Shown piece by piece: positions 42,313 through 51,455 of a stretch of DNA of 64,000 nt; position 1 is the stretch's first letter; each line of letters starts with the position of its first letter. Where the stretch lies: the NCBI RefSeq assembly GCF_031432315.1, contig NZ_JAVKGO010000011.1:8762-72761 (forward strand). Reading direction: 5' to 3'. Made by a program: the position numbers and the translations under genes. The DNA is from Serpentinicella sp031432315 (GTDB taxonomy: Bacteria > Bacillota > Clostridia > Peptostreptococcales > Natronincolaceae). A model generated the notes under the pieces. It worked only from the letters and a program-made list of their open reading frames with translations. It was not told the DNA's origin and did not search any database.

Positions 42313-44811
42313 TTGGAAGACTTAAAGAATAAAATAAAACAAGGTACAAATAAAGGATTTCTATTTAGAAACTTTAATAATAAATGTGATAATAAATGCT
42401 ATGATATAGATCCTAAAAAGGAAGCGCTAAAGACAACGTTGATTTATGGAGCTTTAGGAGCCATGTGGATAATTATATTTGAATTAATTATAGCAATACT
42501 GCAGCAACGCTATAATACACTTACCTATATACTTACATATAGGGGTCTATTTCATTTTTTGGTTATGATAATATTTGTTTATTTTTTATTACAAAATAGA
42601 ATGCACCTTTTAAAAAGTGCTTCTCAAAACATACAGAAGGCCTATTCTGAATTAAGTGCTACTTATGAAAAATTAACGGTTACAGAAGAAGAATTAAGAG
42701 AGCAATTTGAAGAATCGGAAAGAAAACAAAAAGCCCTTATTGCTAGTCATCAAAGACATGATTTAATTGTTGAAGGTTCTAATGACGGGATATGGGAGTG
42801 GGATGAAGAAAAGCAATCTTTTTACTTTACTTTAAAAACAAAAAAAGGTTTGGGTTATTCAGAAGGAGATATAGCAGATAGCTACGAAGCATGGTTAGAG
42901 CTACTTCATCCTGATGATAAGGACACTGCTGTTGGAAACTTAGATAGGTACTTTAAGTCGAAGGATGGTATTTATGAAAATACTTATCGACTTAAGGCTA
43001 AGGATGGGAGTTATAGGTGGATTCTTAGCCGAGGTAAAGCCCTTAGAGATAAAAAAGGAAAAATTGTAAGAATAGGAGGCTCGCATACAGATATAACAGA
43101 ACAATTAGATTTAAGAGATAATTTAAAGAGAGAAATTATATTATCGGAAAATGTTATAAATAATGTATCGGTACTTATTGTTACTTGGGATCAAAATGGA
43201 AATATTAAAAAGTTTAACAAATTCGCTGAAAAAATATTTGGATACGCTGAAGCCGAGGTTTTAGGAGAAAATATAATTGATTTCTTTACTCCGGAAGCGG
43301 AAAAACCATCAATATATGATACATATAAACAAATTAAATCCGGTAAAGAAGTGAAAAACTTAGAAGGACAATTTTTAACAAAAACAGGAAAAAAAGTCGA
43401 CATACTTTGGAACACAAGTATTTTATACCGTGACAATGAAAAAGTAGAAGAAGGTATATCTGTAGGGACAGATATTACTGAAAGAAAAAATATGGAACAA
43501 AAGCTACATACCCTAGCATATCAAGATGATCTTACAGGACTTCCAAACCGTGCCCAGTTTGAAGTGGATGTAAAAAGATTCATAGGGATGAAGGACTGTT
43601 TTGCAATTGTATATATGGATGTTGATAATTTTAAATATATAAATGATACATTGGGGCACTCTGCCGGTGATGCTTTACTAAAATATCTTGCAGGTACTTT
43701 TAAAAAGATTATTCATCAAGAGGATAAAATATTTAGATTAGGTGGCGATGAATTTGCCATCATATTTGGAAAATGTGTCAGTCGACAAGATGTTGAGGCA
43801 AGATTGGAAGAAATGATTGATGCCTTAAGAATTACATGGGTATTTCAAGGTAGAGAGTTTTTTATTTCCTTTAGTATGGGTACTGTGCTATTTCCGGAGC
43901 ACGGACGGGATTACGATATATTATTGAAAAAAGCAGATACTGCTATGTATTACAGTAAGGAAGATGGAAAAGATAAGTTCACTTTTTATTCAGAAGAAAT
44001 GCAAGAAAAAACAGTAGAATATATACAAATAGTTAATCAACTAAGATATGCAATTGAGAAGGAAGAATTTCAATTATACTATCAACCACAAATTGATCTA
44101 AACACTGGAAAAGTTACTGCTGTAGAAGCCTTAATTAGGTGGATGCACCCTGTTAGAGGGTTAGTTTCTCCTGGAGAGTTTATTGAACTTGCAGAGAACA
44201 CTGGACAGATCCATGAAATTACAGAGTGGGTGTTGAAAACTGCTTGCAAACAAAAAAAGAAATGGGAAGAAAAAGGGTATCCTTCAATAAAAATGGCGAT
44301 TAACTTCTCAGGGAAATCCTTTGATAAGATGAATTTAGCTAATGAAATTAATACATTGTTAAATTCAATGGAGATAGATCGTAAGGATATACAAATAGAA
44401 ATAACCGAAACAGCGTTTATGTTAGATCTAGATGCAGCAGTAAATATGGTCAAACAAATAAGAGATATTGGTGTAAAAGTTGCACTAGACGACTTTGGTA
44501 CAGGGTACTCCTCTCTAACTTATTTAAAACAGCTACCAATTGATACATTAAAATTAGATAGAGAATTTATAAGAAATGTCAAAAACGCCAATGAGGATGA
44601 AGTAATAGTGAAGACTGTTATTGAATTAGCCCATGCTTTAAATATGAGGGTGGTTGCAGAAGGAATAGAAACAGAAGAGCAACTTTGCTTTTTGAAAAAA
44701 TACAACTGTGATGAACTTCAGGGTTATTATTTTAGTAAACCGCTACCAGGAGATGAAGTTGAAGCTTTATTAACAAATGAGTATCCCGTTAAACACTGCA
44801 AAATAATATAG
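42313..44811 (+). CDS. Membrane PAS-PAS-GGDEF-EAL cyclic-di-GMP enzyme
   Basis: This 832-residue protein starts at TTG 42313. Two membrane segments (about 36-58 and 72-95) precede a coiled coil and two PAS domains (about 150-265 and 275-390). The GGDEF domain has an intact GGDEF (477-481). The EAL domain has EAL (605-607), the catalytic DDFGTGYSS and AEGIET. Both synthesis and hydrolysis of c-di-GMP are possible; in many such fusions the EAL activity dominates. There is no RxxD five residues before GGDEF (HQEDKIFRL is seen), so product inhibition may be absent. The ribosome site is poor, and the leader may be structured. Confidence 0.9.
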   Translation: MEDLKNKIKQGTNKGFLFRNFNNKCDNKCYDIDPKKEALKTTLIYGALGAMWIIIFELIIAILQQRYNTLTYILTYRGLFHFLVMIIFVYFLLQNRMHLLKSASQNIQKAYSELSATYEKLTVTEEELREQFEESERKQKALIASHQRHDLIVEGSNDGIWEWDEEKQSFYFTLKTKKGLGYSEGDIADSYEAWLELLHPDDKDTAVGNLDRYFKSKDGIYENTYRLKAKDGSYRWILSRGKALRDKKGKIVRIGGSHTDITEQLDLRDNLKREIILSENVINNVSVLIVTWDQNGNIKKFNKFAEKIFGYAEAEVLGENIIDFFTPEAEKPSIYDTYKQIKSGKEVKNLEGQFLTKTGKKVDILWNTSILYRDNEKVEEGISVGTDITERKNMEQKLHTLAYQDDLTGLPNRAQFEVDVKRFIGMKDCFAIVYMDVDNFKYINDTLGHSAGDALLKYLAGTFKKIIHQEDKIFRLGGDEFAIIFGKCVSRQDVEARLEEMIDALRITWVFQGREFFISFSMGTVLFPEHGRDYDILLKKADTAMYYSKEDGKDKFTFYSEEMQEKTVEYIQIVNQLRYAIEKEEFQLYYQPQIDLNTGKVTAVEALIRWMHPVRGLVSPGEFIELAENTGQIHEITEWVLKTACKQKKKWEEKGYPSIKMAINFSGKSFDKMNLANEINTLLNSMEIDRKDIQIEITETAFMLDLDAAVNMVKQIRDIGVKVALDDFGTGYSSLTYLKQLPIDTLKLDREFIRNVKNANEDEVIVKTVIELAHALNMRVVAEGIETEEQLCFLKKYNCDELQGYYFSKPLPGDEVEALLTNEYPVKHCKII

Positions 44812-44814
44812 TTA

Positions 44815-44855
44815 CAAAAGGACATCAATGATCACTCAAATATTGGTGTTCTTTT
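44815..44855 (+). terminator. Terminator after the GGDEF-EAL gene
   Basis: AAAAGgACAtCAAT pairs with ATTGgTGTtCTTTT around a roughly 12-base loop. Confidence 0.75.
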
Positions 44856-44963
44856 GTTAGAAAAACTGTTCCTAACAATAATACAAACCTTAAGAAGTAT
44901 TATATGATACAATAAAGTATATACTAATTTAATAAAGATTTTAGAAAATAGGAGGCAAACGCT

Positions 44964-45629
44964 GTGAAAGAAATGAAAGAAGTAACTAAAAAGTATTCTA
45001 TAGGAGAGGAAATAGCAAATAGTATTACCCATGGTTTGGGCATTATTTTTAGCATAGTAAGCTTAACAATATTGCTAGTTTATGCTATTTGGAACCGGAG
45101 CCCACTGTCTATAGTTGCCTTTAGTATTTACGGACTTTGCTCCTTGTGCCTATATGTTTCATCAACTTTATACCATAGCTTTCAGAGCCCACATATTAAA
45201 AAATTATTTAGAGTATTTGATCACTCATCCATTTTTCTATTTATTGCCGGCACCTATACACCAGTAACCTTAATTGCTATGAAAGGGTACTGGCGAATCG
45301 GAATATTAACAGCAGTATGGGTCATTGCAACAGTAGGTATATTGTTTAAAATTGTAACTTACAATAAATTTGAAAAATATAAGTATGTATCCTTAGCCCT
45401 TTATATTTTAATGGGCTGGTTGGTTATTATTGCAATTAAACCAATGGTTGATATGGTACCAATCGGGTTCTTATGGTGGCTATTAGCTGGTGGTATTGTT
45501 TATACAGTTGGTACAATCTTTTATGCAATTAAAAAAATACCTTTTAATCACGCAATATGGCATGTTTTTGTTTTAGCAGGAAGCGTACTTCACTTCTTGG
45601 GTATATTTATTCATTTAAGTAACGTTTAA
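44964..45629 (+). CDS. Hemolysin III family (HlyIII/PAQR) membrane protein
   Basis: This 221-residue protein with seven membrane segments starts at GTG 44964, eight bases after aggagg. It has the PAQR marks: GEEIANSITHGLGI near the N-terminus, SSTLYHSFQSP with FDHSSIFLFIAGTYTPV in the middle, and HAIWHVFVLAGSVLHF near the end. The conserved Asp and His residues bind a metal in the related adiponectin receptors. Despite the name, bacterial members are mainly linked to membrane-lipid homeostasis. It is monocistronic. Confidence 0.92.
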   Translation: MKEMKEVTKKYSIGEEIANSITHGLGIIFSIVSLTILLVYAIWNRSPLSIVAFSIYGLCSLCLYVSSTLYHSFQSPHIKKLFRVFDHSSIFLFIAGTYTPVTLIAMKGYWRIGILTAVWVIATVGILFKIVTYNKFEKYKYVSLALYILMGWLVIIAIKPMVDMVPIGFLWWLLAGGIVYTVGTIFYAIKKIPFNHAIWHVFVLAGSVLHFLGIFIHLSNV

Positions 45630-45651
45630 ATTATATTCTTTACAATTTTAT

Positions 45652-45681
45652 TTGCATTCTTCGACAAATTGAATATATAAT
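45652..45681 (+). promoter_or_regulatory. Promoter of the DegV gene
   Basis: TTGCAT at 45652-45657, an 18-base spacer and a perfect TATAAT at 45676-45681. A second overlapping option is TCGACA (45661-45666), 16 bases, TATACT (45683-45688). Confidence 0.6.
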
Positions 45682-45735
45682 GTATACTATATAACTAGAA
45701 AAGTGCATTAAAATTATTTCGAGGTGATTTAAATA

Positions 45736-46569
45736 ATGAATTATAAAATTGTAGCAGATAGTAGCTGTGATCTGAGTTCATCATTGCAAGAAAAGATGGA
45801 CGTTGGTTTAGTTCCACTAACAATCCAAATTGAAGAAAAAGAGTTTGTAGATGATGAAACAATGGATGTAGATGTGCTTTTAAAGGAAATGAAGAAAAGT
45901 AAGATGCCAATAAAAACAGCTTGTCCATCCCCAACGGATTTCTTAAAAGAGTATGAAAAAGCGGACAACATTTTCGTTGTTACATTGTCCTCTGGTGTAA
46001 GTGGCACATATAATAGTGCAGTAATGGCAAAGGATTTGATTTCCGAAAAGGTTGGTAATAAATTTGTTCATGTATTTGATTCTTTAAGTGCATCCGTAGG
46101 AGAGACCTTAGTAAGTATGAAGCTACATGAACTATTACAGAAAAACTATGATCGATTAGAGGTTGTTGACAAAGTAGAGAATTATATCAAAGAAATGAAA
46201 ACATTTTTTATCCTCGAGTCTTTAGAAAACCTTATCAAAGCTGGTAGGATCAACAAATTTGTAGGTCAAGTAGCAACGGCATTATCAATTAAACCAATTA
46301 TGGGCGCTGATAAGGGGACAATTAAACTAGTAGAAAAGGTTAGAGGAAGTAAAAGAGCCTTTAGACGACTTGTTGAAGTAATAGGGGAACAAGGTACTCG
46401 CATAGAAGATAAAGTTCTTGGTATTTCCCATTGTAACGCTCTTGAAAAAGCGGAGAATTTAAAAAAAGAAATAGAAGCTAAGTATAATTTTAAGGAAGTA
46501 ATCATTGTAGAAATGGCTGGACTAAGCTCTGTTTATGCTTATGATGGCGGGATTATCGTAGCATTTTAA
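45736..46569 (+). CDS. DegV-family fatty-acid-binding protein
   Basis: This 277-residue protein of the DegV/FakB fold has the N-terminal KIVADSSCDLSS, the TACPSPTDFLKEYEKA segment and TLSSGVSGTYNSAVMA, whose serine contacts the fatty-acid carboxylate. LESLENLIKAGRINK follows mid-protein. FakB-type members deliver fatty acids to the FakA kinase for phospholipid synthesis; no fakA is nearby. The ribosome site gaggtgat is good. It is monocistronic. Confidence 0.93.
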   Translation: MNYKIVADSSCDLSSSLQEKMDVGLVPLTIQIEEKEFVDDETMDVDVLLKEMKKSKMPIKTACPSPTDFLKEYEKADNIFVVTLSSGVSGTYNSAVMAKDLISEKVGNKFVHVFDSLSASVGETLVSMKLHELLQKNYDRLEVVDKVENYIKEMKTFFILESLENLIKAGRINKFVGQVATALSIKPIMGADKGTIKLVEKVRGSKRAFRRLVEVIGEQGTRIEDKVLGISHCNALEKAENLKKEIEAKYNFKEVIIVEMAGLSSVYAYDGGIIVAF

Positions 46570-46608
46570 TAGAATGATTATTCTCTTACTTAAATAAAGA
46601 ATTAAAGG

Positions 46609-46663
46609 CAATCATGGATGACTGTTAAGTAAAACAAATACTTTTAGTCATCCATGATTTTTT
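46609..46663 (+). terminator. Terminator after the DegV gene
   Basis: AATCATGGATGACT and AGTCATCCATGATT form a perfect 14-bp stem around about 22 bases, followed by TTTT. Confidence 0.9.
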
Positions 46664-46668
46664 ATATA

Positions 46669-46747
46669 GGAGGAAGGGGCTTAGACAGCTTTGCTGTTGT
46701 AAGGAAACCTAGGGTTTCCTACTGAAAGTGGTGCTAGTCAATTTTTT
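46669..46747 (+). ncRNA. Candidate structured RNA element of unknown type
   Basis: Directly behind the DegV terminator is a compact, GC-richer segment with two clean hairpins, ACAGC-ttt-GCTGT (46685-46697) and AGGAAACC-tag-GGTTTCCT (46702-46720). A short ACT-gaa-AGT follows, and the segment ends GGTGCTAGTCAATTTTTT. It begins with aggagg but no open frame follows. The next gene starts 55 bases later. It does not match a riboswitch class I know. Confidence 0.4.
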
Positions 46748-46801
46748 ATAAAATATTATTTACATAAATGGGTATATGATATATAAAGGGGGCGTTAGAT
46801 T

Positions 46802-47458
46802 ATGTCAAAAACATCGCGGGTTTCAAGTGTAGCAAGTAAGCGTATTCATAATAGTTATGTACATAGATCAAGAGTTGTTGAAAAGTCAGAAAAAATAGAT
46901 CAAGTTAACCCAGTGTCAAAGGCTGATAATCAAACAGCCTACTCGTCAGGTAATTATCTATTTAGTTCAGACGTTTTTTACGAAAAAATTAATCAACTAA
47001 AAAAAGAATATAAAAATTTTTATCATGATCATAGAAAGTTAGAAGAGGCTATTGAAAATTTTGATCAAGAAAATGAAATGCTTACGCATATGAAAAACTT
47101 AATTGAGAAATATAATAACGCTTTAGTGTCGTTAAAGAAGTTTGATGCTGCCTTAGGAACGGATCATCTAAGTAAGATAAAAGATATATTAGAAGTGTTT
47201 GAAAATAACTTAGATGAAATTGGTATAACCGTTGATACAGAAACCAAAATGCACATAGACGAACAAAAATTTATTGATAGAGTAGAGCATTCAGAAAATC
47301 CTCTAAGTATGTTCTTTGATCCGATAAAAGGCTTGGTTATACGTCTTTACAAAGCTTTTAAGCAAATTAAATTACCCCAAACCAATACGAACAAGGAGTA
47401 CTATGAAAGTACACAGGATAGAGGTATATCTGGGGCAATTATTGATGGATCATCATAG
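46802..47458 (+). CDS. Hypothetical protein with a FliD-tail-like C-terminus
   Basis: This 218-residue soluble protein has a basic, Ser-rich N-terminus (1-45), a coiled coil (about 55-130) and a C-terminal part reading NLDEIGITVDTETKMHIDEQ then FIDRVEHSENPLSMFFDPIKGL. That part follows the pattern of flagellar cap protein C-termini (L..IGI....G.L.ID...F..AL...P..V..LF). No other flagellar gene is present, so this is a resemblance only. The ribosome site is aaagggggcg. A structured leader lies just upstream. Confidence 0.6.
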   Translation: MSKTSRVSSVASKRIHNSYVHRSRVVEKSEKIDQVNPVSKADNQTAYSSGNYLFSSDVFYEKINQLKKEYKNFYHDHRKLEEAIENFDQENEMLTHMKNLIEKYNNALVSLKKFDAALGTDHLSKIKDILEVFENNLDEIGITVDTETKMHIDEQKFIDRVEHSENPLSMFFDPIKGLVIRLYKAFKQIKLPQTNTNKEYYESTQDRGISGAIIDGSS

Positions 47459-47725
47459 TTTTATAATTGTCACATAGTACTAAACAAGTTATAATAATAT
47501 GGATGAAAAATTTCCGTTAAAATAAATAGATCACTTTAATAAGTTAAGATGAGATAATTGAATAATTAAATAGAGAGATAAAAATGTATTACCTGTTTTT
47601 AATTTGTTGGTTGTTTATTTAGATTGAATGATACAGACGAGTCCATAAATGAACAGGCCTTAGGTGAGCAATTATTTACAAAAATCTAATTACACAATTT
47701 CTTATAATTGTTAGGAGGACACTTT

Positions 47726-48916
47726 TTGAGTCATAAAGCAGTGGTTTTAGGATCGAATTATTATATTGGATTAAGCACAATAAGGTGTTTGGGAAAAGAA
47801 GGGGTAGAGGTAGTGGCTTTTGATTATTCAGAAGATGGTTCCTACGGACTAAAGTCTAAGTATTGCTCCGAGAAACTAATTGGGCCACACTATCGCAAAG
47901 AATCAGAGGCACTTGTAAAGTTTTTGAAGGATTTTGCAAGTAAACAAGATAAGCCACCGGTGTTAATACCTTGTGCAGATCCGTATGTAGAGTTTTTAGA
48001 TAAACATATAGACGAGTTGAAAGAAAGCTTTTTAATCCCAAGTATAGAAAAGGGACTTTATACGAAACTTATGAACAAGGAAACCCTTCATACTGTAGCT
48101 TCTGAAAAAGGGGTAGCTGTTCCGGAGACTGTTCGAATAGACGAGGAAGACCTGTTTGAGAAAGTAGATAAAGTGCTTAAGTATCCTTGTATTGTTAAAC
48201 CAGTAGATTCTCCTGCATTTGTAGCTAAGTTTAGAAAGAAAATGTTTACAGTGCATAATGAAAAAGAGCTACAAGAAGCGCTAGATCGATCAAAAGAAGC
48301 CGAATTAGAAGTAATTATACAACGAATTATTCCAGGATTTGATGATCATATGCATACATTTGATGCTTTTTTTAATGAAGAATCTAAATGTACCCATTGG
48401 ATGACCTGTCAAAAATATCGTCAATACCCAATAAATTTCGGGGCTTCAGTATATACAGGACAAAAACATGTTCAAGAATTATATGATATTGGTGCTAAGT
48501 TTCTTGAAGAAGTGGGATATAAAGGTTTTGCAGAAATTGAGTTTAAAAAAGATGCAGATACAGGACGATATTATTTAATAGAGATTAATGTAAGAATAAC
48601 TAATTTAAATAGTTTACTATATAAAGCAGGTTTAAATATGCCATATATAGCCTACCGAGAATTAATTGGACACCCTTTAGATCCAAAAAATATTAAGAAA
48701 AGTAACTATGTCTTTTGGTATGCTTATGAAGATCTGTTAGCAATTAAAGATTATGTAAAACGTGGACAACTTACTTTAAAAGAAATAATAAAATCATTAG
48801 CTAAACCAAAAGCCTATGCAATATGGGATATAAAAGACCCTATGCCTACAATGGCGTTTTTAAAAATTTTAGGTGGAAAACTATTGAGAAAAATAGGAAT
48901 AAAAGGAACTAAATAG
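47726..48916 (+). CDS. ATP-grasp ligase, paired with an atypical Mur ligase
   Basis: This 396-residue protein has an N-terminal Rossmann-like preATP-grasp domain (AVVLGSNYYIGLSTIRCLG) and an ATP-grasp core (YPCIVKPVDSPAFVAKFRKK at about 155-175; EIEFKKDADTGRYYLIEINVR with Glu/Asn metal ligands at about 270-290). It probably joins a carboxylate to an amine by way of an acyl phosphate. Its size resembles D-aspartate ligases and other amino-acid ligases more than carbamoyl-phosphate synthetase. I use TTG 47726, six bases after aggagga. The Mur ligase gene follows about 96 bases later, suggesting one pathway. Confidence 0.8.
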   Translation: MSHKAVVLGSNYYIGLSTIRCLGKEGVEVVAFDYSEDGSYGLKSKYCSEKLIGPHYRKESEALVKFLKDFASKQDKPPVLIPCADPYVEFLDKHIDELKESFLIPSIEKGLYTKLMNKETLHTVASEKGVAVPETVRIDEEDLFEKVDKVLKYPCIVKPVDSPAFVAKFRKKMFTVHNEKELQEALDRSKEAELEVIIQRIIPGFDDHMHTFDAFFNEESKCTHWMTCQKYRQYPINFGASVYTGQKHVQELYDIGAKFLEEVGYKGFAEIEFKKDADTGRYYLIEINVRITNLNSLLYKAGLNMPYIAYRELIGHPLDPKNIKKSNYVFWYAYEDLLAIKDYVKRGQLTLKEIIKSLAKPKAYAIWDIKDPMPTMAFLKILGGKLLRKIGIKGTK

Positions 48917-49012
48917 AAATATGAATATTTAGGATATTCTAAAGGGCATATAGCCTTGTATTGAGGGAAAGCGATATGGAACTTATTTTATATATGAGAG
49001 GTGCTATATTAT

Positions 49013-50560
49013 TTGATTAAACTAAATGAACTTCTAAAATCAATTGATGTTTTAAAAACCACCCAAAATAAAGAAATCAAAATTTCAGGTATTTCTTATC
49101 ATTCACAAAAAGTTGAGATCGGACATCTTTTTGTTTGTATTAAGGGTGAGAAAACTGATGGACATAAGTATTTAGCTCAAGCAGTGACGCACGGTGCAGT
49201 AGCGGCTATAGTTGAAGAGATACAAGATACTGTGGATATTCCACAATATGTGGTCAAAGATAGTCGAAAGGCTTTAGCGCAGCTAGGAGCTGAGTTCTAT
49301 GGGCAACCATCGAAAGAAATGCAAATGGTGGGCATTACAGCTACTAATGGTAAAACAACTACTTCTTTTATGACAAATGCAATCTTTGAAAAACATGGAT
49401 TAAAAACAGGGTTAATAGGGACAGTGATCGTAAAAATAGATGATACAACTGCTGTACCATCTCAGTTAACAACGCCTGAGTCTTTAGATTTACAATCCTA
49501 CCTAAGTCAAATGAAAGAACGAGATGTATCTAATGTTTGTATGGAAGTATCATCCATTGCCCTTGAAATGAGTCGAGTTGAGAAAGTTGACTTCGATATT
49601 GTAACCTTTAACAATATAAGTAGAGAGCACATTGACGCCCATGGCTCCTTTGAAAAGTATTTTGAATCGAAATCGAGTTTAATAAAAAACGCTAAAGAAG
49701 GTGCAGTAGCAATCCTAAACCTTGATTGTCCCCATGTTTCATCTCTAGTAAATCAAACAAAAGCCCAAGTGGTTACCTTTGGTATTGAGAAAAAGGATGG
49801 ACATGTTGTATGTAAAAACTTAGACTTATCAACAGGAAGAGCAAAGTTTACTGTAGAAATATTAAAACCTTTTACTGTTAAGGGTATCGCCTTGGAGCCT
49901 ATGGCGTTTAATGTAGAACTATCTGTTCCAGGTTATCATTCCGTATATAATTCAATGGTGGCAATAATAATTGGATTAGTTTCTGGAATACCAGTCGCTA
50001 CTATACAAGAAGGGCTAAAAACCTTTAAAGGTGTAGAAAGGCGATTTGAATTTATTTTTGAAGACGATATTAAAATAATTGATGATCACTTTGCAAATAC
50101 AGGAAATATTAATGTAACTTTAGAAACACTTAAGTTTATGGATTATAATAAGTTACATCTAGTATACGCGATAAGAGGAGAACGTGGACCGGTTGTAAAC
50201 AGAGAGAATTCAGAAGCAATTGTTAACTGGGCGGCGGATTTAGGTTTAGAAGAAATCGTTGCGACAAAAAGCAGGTCTCATGTTACAGACAAAGATCGTG
50301 TTACGGAAGAAGAATTATATGCTTTTAAAGATGTTATTGAAAAGGCAAATATAAAAACCCATCTATACGATGAATTACCAGATGCTATAGCCCATGCATT
50401 AAAAAATGTACAGCCTGGGGACCTAGTTCTTTTAGCTGGTTGTCAAGGAATGGATTTTGGAGCCCAAATTGCATTAGAGCAGTTACATAAAATGAGACCA
50501 GAATTACCAAAAGACAAATTATTTACGCCATTAAAGAGTCGAGTAGCTGGAATTTCATAA
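49013..50560 (+). CDS. Atypical MurE-like Mur ligase
   Basis: This 515-residue ligase has the three Mur domains: an N-terminal substrate domain (ISYHSQKVEIGHLFVCIKG), ATPase GITATNGKTTTSFM (about 108-121) with EVSSIALEMSRVE, and a C-terminal domain. It differs from true MurE. The DNPR/DNPK diaminopimelate/lysine-selecting motif is missing (ATKSRSHVTDKDRV is found there), and DYAHTPD is replaced by DHFANTGN. It therefore should not be called murE without proof. I start at TTG 49013, nine bases after gagagg. It likely acts with the adjacent ATP-grasp protein on a peptide or polymer. Confidence 0.82.
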   Translation: MIKLNELLKSIDVLKTTQNKEIKISGISYHSQKVEIGHLFVCIKGEKTDGHKYLAQAVTHGAVAAIVEEIQDTVDIPQYVVKDSRKALAQLGAEFYGQPSKEMQMVGITATNGKTTTSFMTNAIFEKHGLKTGLIGTVIVKIDDTTAVPSQLTTPESLDLQSYLSQMKERDVSNVCMEVSSIALEMSRVEKVDFDIVTFNNISREHIDAHGSFEKYFESKSSLIKNAKEGAVAILNLDCPHVSSLVNQTKAQVVTFGIEKKDGHVVCKNLDLSTGRAKFTVEILKPFTVKGIALEPMAFNVELSVPGYHSVYNSMVAIIIGLVSGIPVATIQEGLKTFKGVERRFEFIFEDDIKIIDDHFANTGNINVTLETLKFMDYNKLHLVYAIRGERGPVVNRENSEAIVNWAADLGLEEIVATKSRSHVTDKDRVTEEELYAFKDVIEKANIKTHLYDELPDAIAHALKNVQPGDLVLLAGCQGMDFGAQIALEQLHKMRPELPKDKLFTPLKSRVAGIS

Positions 50561-50570
50561 GGTATGGTAT

Positions 50571-50604
50571 ACTAAAGACCTCTAATGTATAGAGGTCTTT
50601 AGTA
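50571..50604 (+). terminator. Terminator after the Mur ligase gene
   Basis: ACTAAAGACCTCTA-atg-TATAGAGGTCTTTAGT; the T tract is weak. Confidence 0.6.
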
Positions 50605-50702
50605 TTATAAAATATATGATAAGGACTTAGAAGTTTTATTTTAAATAGAATATGTTATAATAAATGCTAAAGTGATTATGTGCATAAGAAAGGAAGAACA
50701 AA

Positions 50703-51007
50703 ATGCTTAAACATATTGTTATGTGGAAGTTAAAAGACACAGCTGAAGGTGCTAATAAACTTGAAAATGCAAAAAAATGAAAAAACAACTCGAAGGATTG
50801 CTTAATTGTATTGATGAGATTCAATCTCTAGAAGTTGGTTTAAATATAAATGATGCAGATTCTGCTTATGACGTTGTACTATACAGTGAATTTAAGAATA
50901 AAAACGACTTAGACAAATATCAAATTCATCCGGAGCATTTAAAAGTGGGAGAGTTTGTAAAGAAAGTTAGATTAGAACGAGCTGTTGTTGATTATTTTGT
51001 AGAATAA
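50703..51007 (+). pseudogene. Dabb (stress-responsive A/B barrel) gene with a frameshift at an A7 run
   Basis: The ATG at 50703 (site aaaggaag) gives MLKHIVMWKLKDTAEGANKL, the classic Dabb-domain start, but stops at TGA 50778. A second frame, open from 50777 to 51007, continues the same domain (LEGLLNCIDEIQSLEVGLNI, SAYDVVLYSEF, HLKVGEFVKKV). The switch point is a run of seven A (50771-50777). One extra A would give a continuous protein of about 101 residues. It may be a real mutation, phase variation, slippage on the A run, or a sequencing error. Dabb proteins are small dimeric barrels of varied function. Confidence 0.8.
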
Positions 51008-51109
51008 TGCAATTGTAAATGAGTACTAAGTTTTTATAGTAGTAGAGTAAACTAGGACTAGAAGAAGGAATAAGTATTTATATAAGATCCTACTTATGGT
51101 GGAGGTTCT

Positions 51110-51256
51110 ATGATTTTACTTATTTCATTTAATAAGCGCAAAAAAATTATTGCTTTGATTATTTTGGTTTTATTTTCGCCTTGGTTTATTTTACTTATAG
51201 GATATTGTATAAATAAAGTGTACAGGAATGTACAAAGGGGGAGCAAACATGTTTAA
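51110..51256 (+). CDS. 48-residue single-pass membrane protein
   Basis: The ATG at 51110 has a strong ggtggagg site. The product has a basic head (FNKRKKI), one hydrophobic segment (about residues 13-34, containing ALIILVLFSPWFILL) and a basic tail. Its end overlaps the next start (51249) by eight bases, indicating coupling. No family is recognised. Confidence 0.6.
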   Translation: MILLISFNKRKKIIALIILVLFSPWFILLIGYCINKVYRNVQRGSKHV

Positions 51257-51440
51257 TAAAGGGTTTTTAATGACTTTAGGAATAAGCTTTTTTGGATATA
51301 TGTCCGCATTGGCAATGTGGGGTGTACTAATGCACGGAGCCATAAATCCAGTAGAAATTCTTGTACAAGGTATTGGTTTTTCAATTATGTTTAGTTTGTT
51401 ATGGCATTTATTTTATAAAAAGAATGAACATAAAAAATAG
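51249..51440 (+). CDS. 63-residue membrane protein
   Basis: This two-segment membrane protein (about residues 5-28 and 35-56) with a basic tail KKNEHKK starts at 51249, behind aaaggggg. It is the middle gene of three small overlapping or adjacent membrane-protein genes (51110-51713). Its short hydrophobic helices and the HG/NP turn between them resemble no family I can name. Confidence 0.65.
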   Translation: MFNKGFLMTLGISFFGYMSALAMWGVLMHGAINPVEILVQGIGFSIMFSLLWHLFYKKNEHKK

Positions 51441-51455
51441 AAAGAGGGGAATACA

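Noticed and set aside
49013..50560. Standard murE of the division/cell-wall cluster
   Set aside because: The selector motif DNPR/K is missing, neighbours are not cell-wall cluster genes and the C-terminal motifs deviate.
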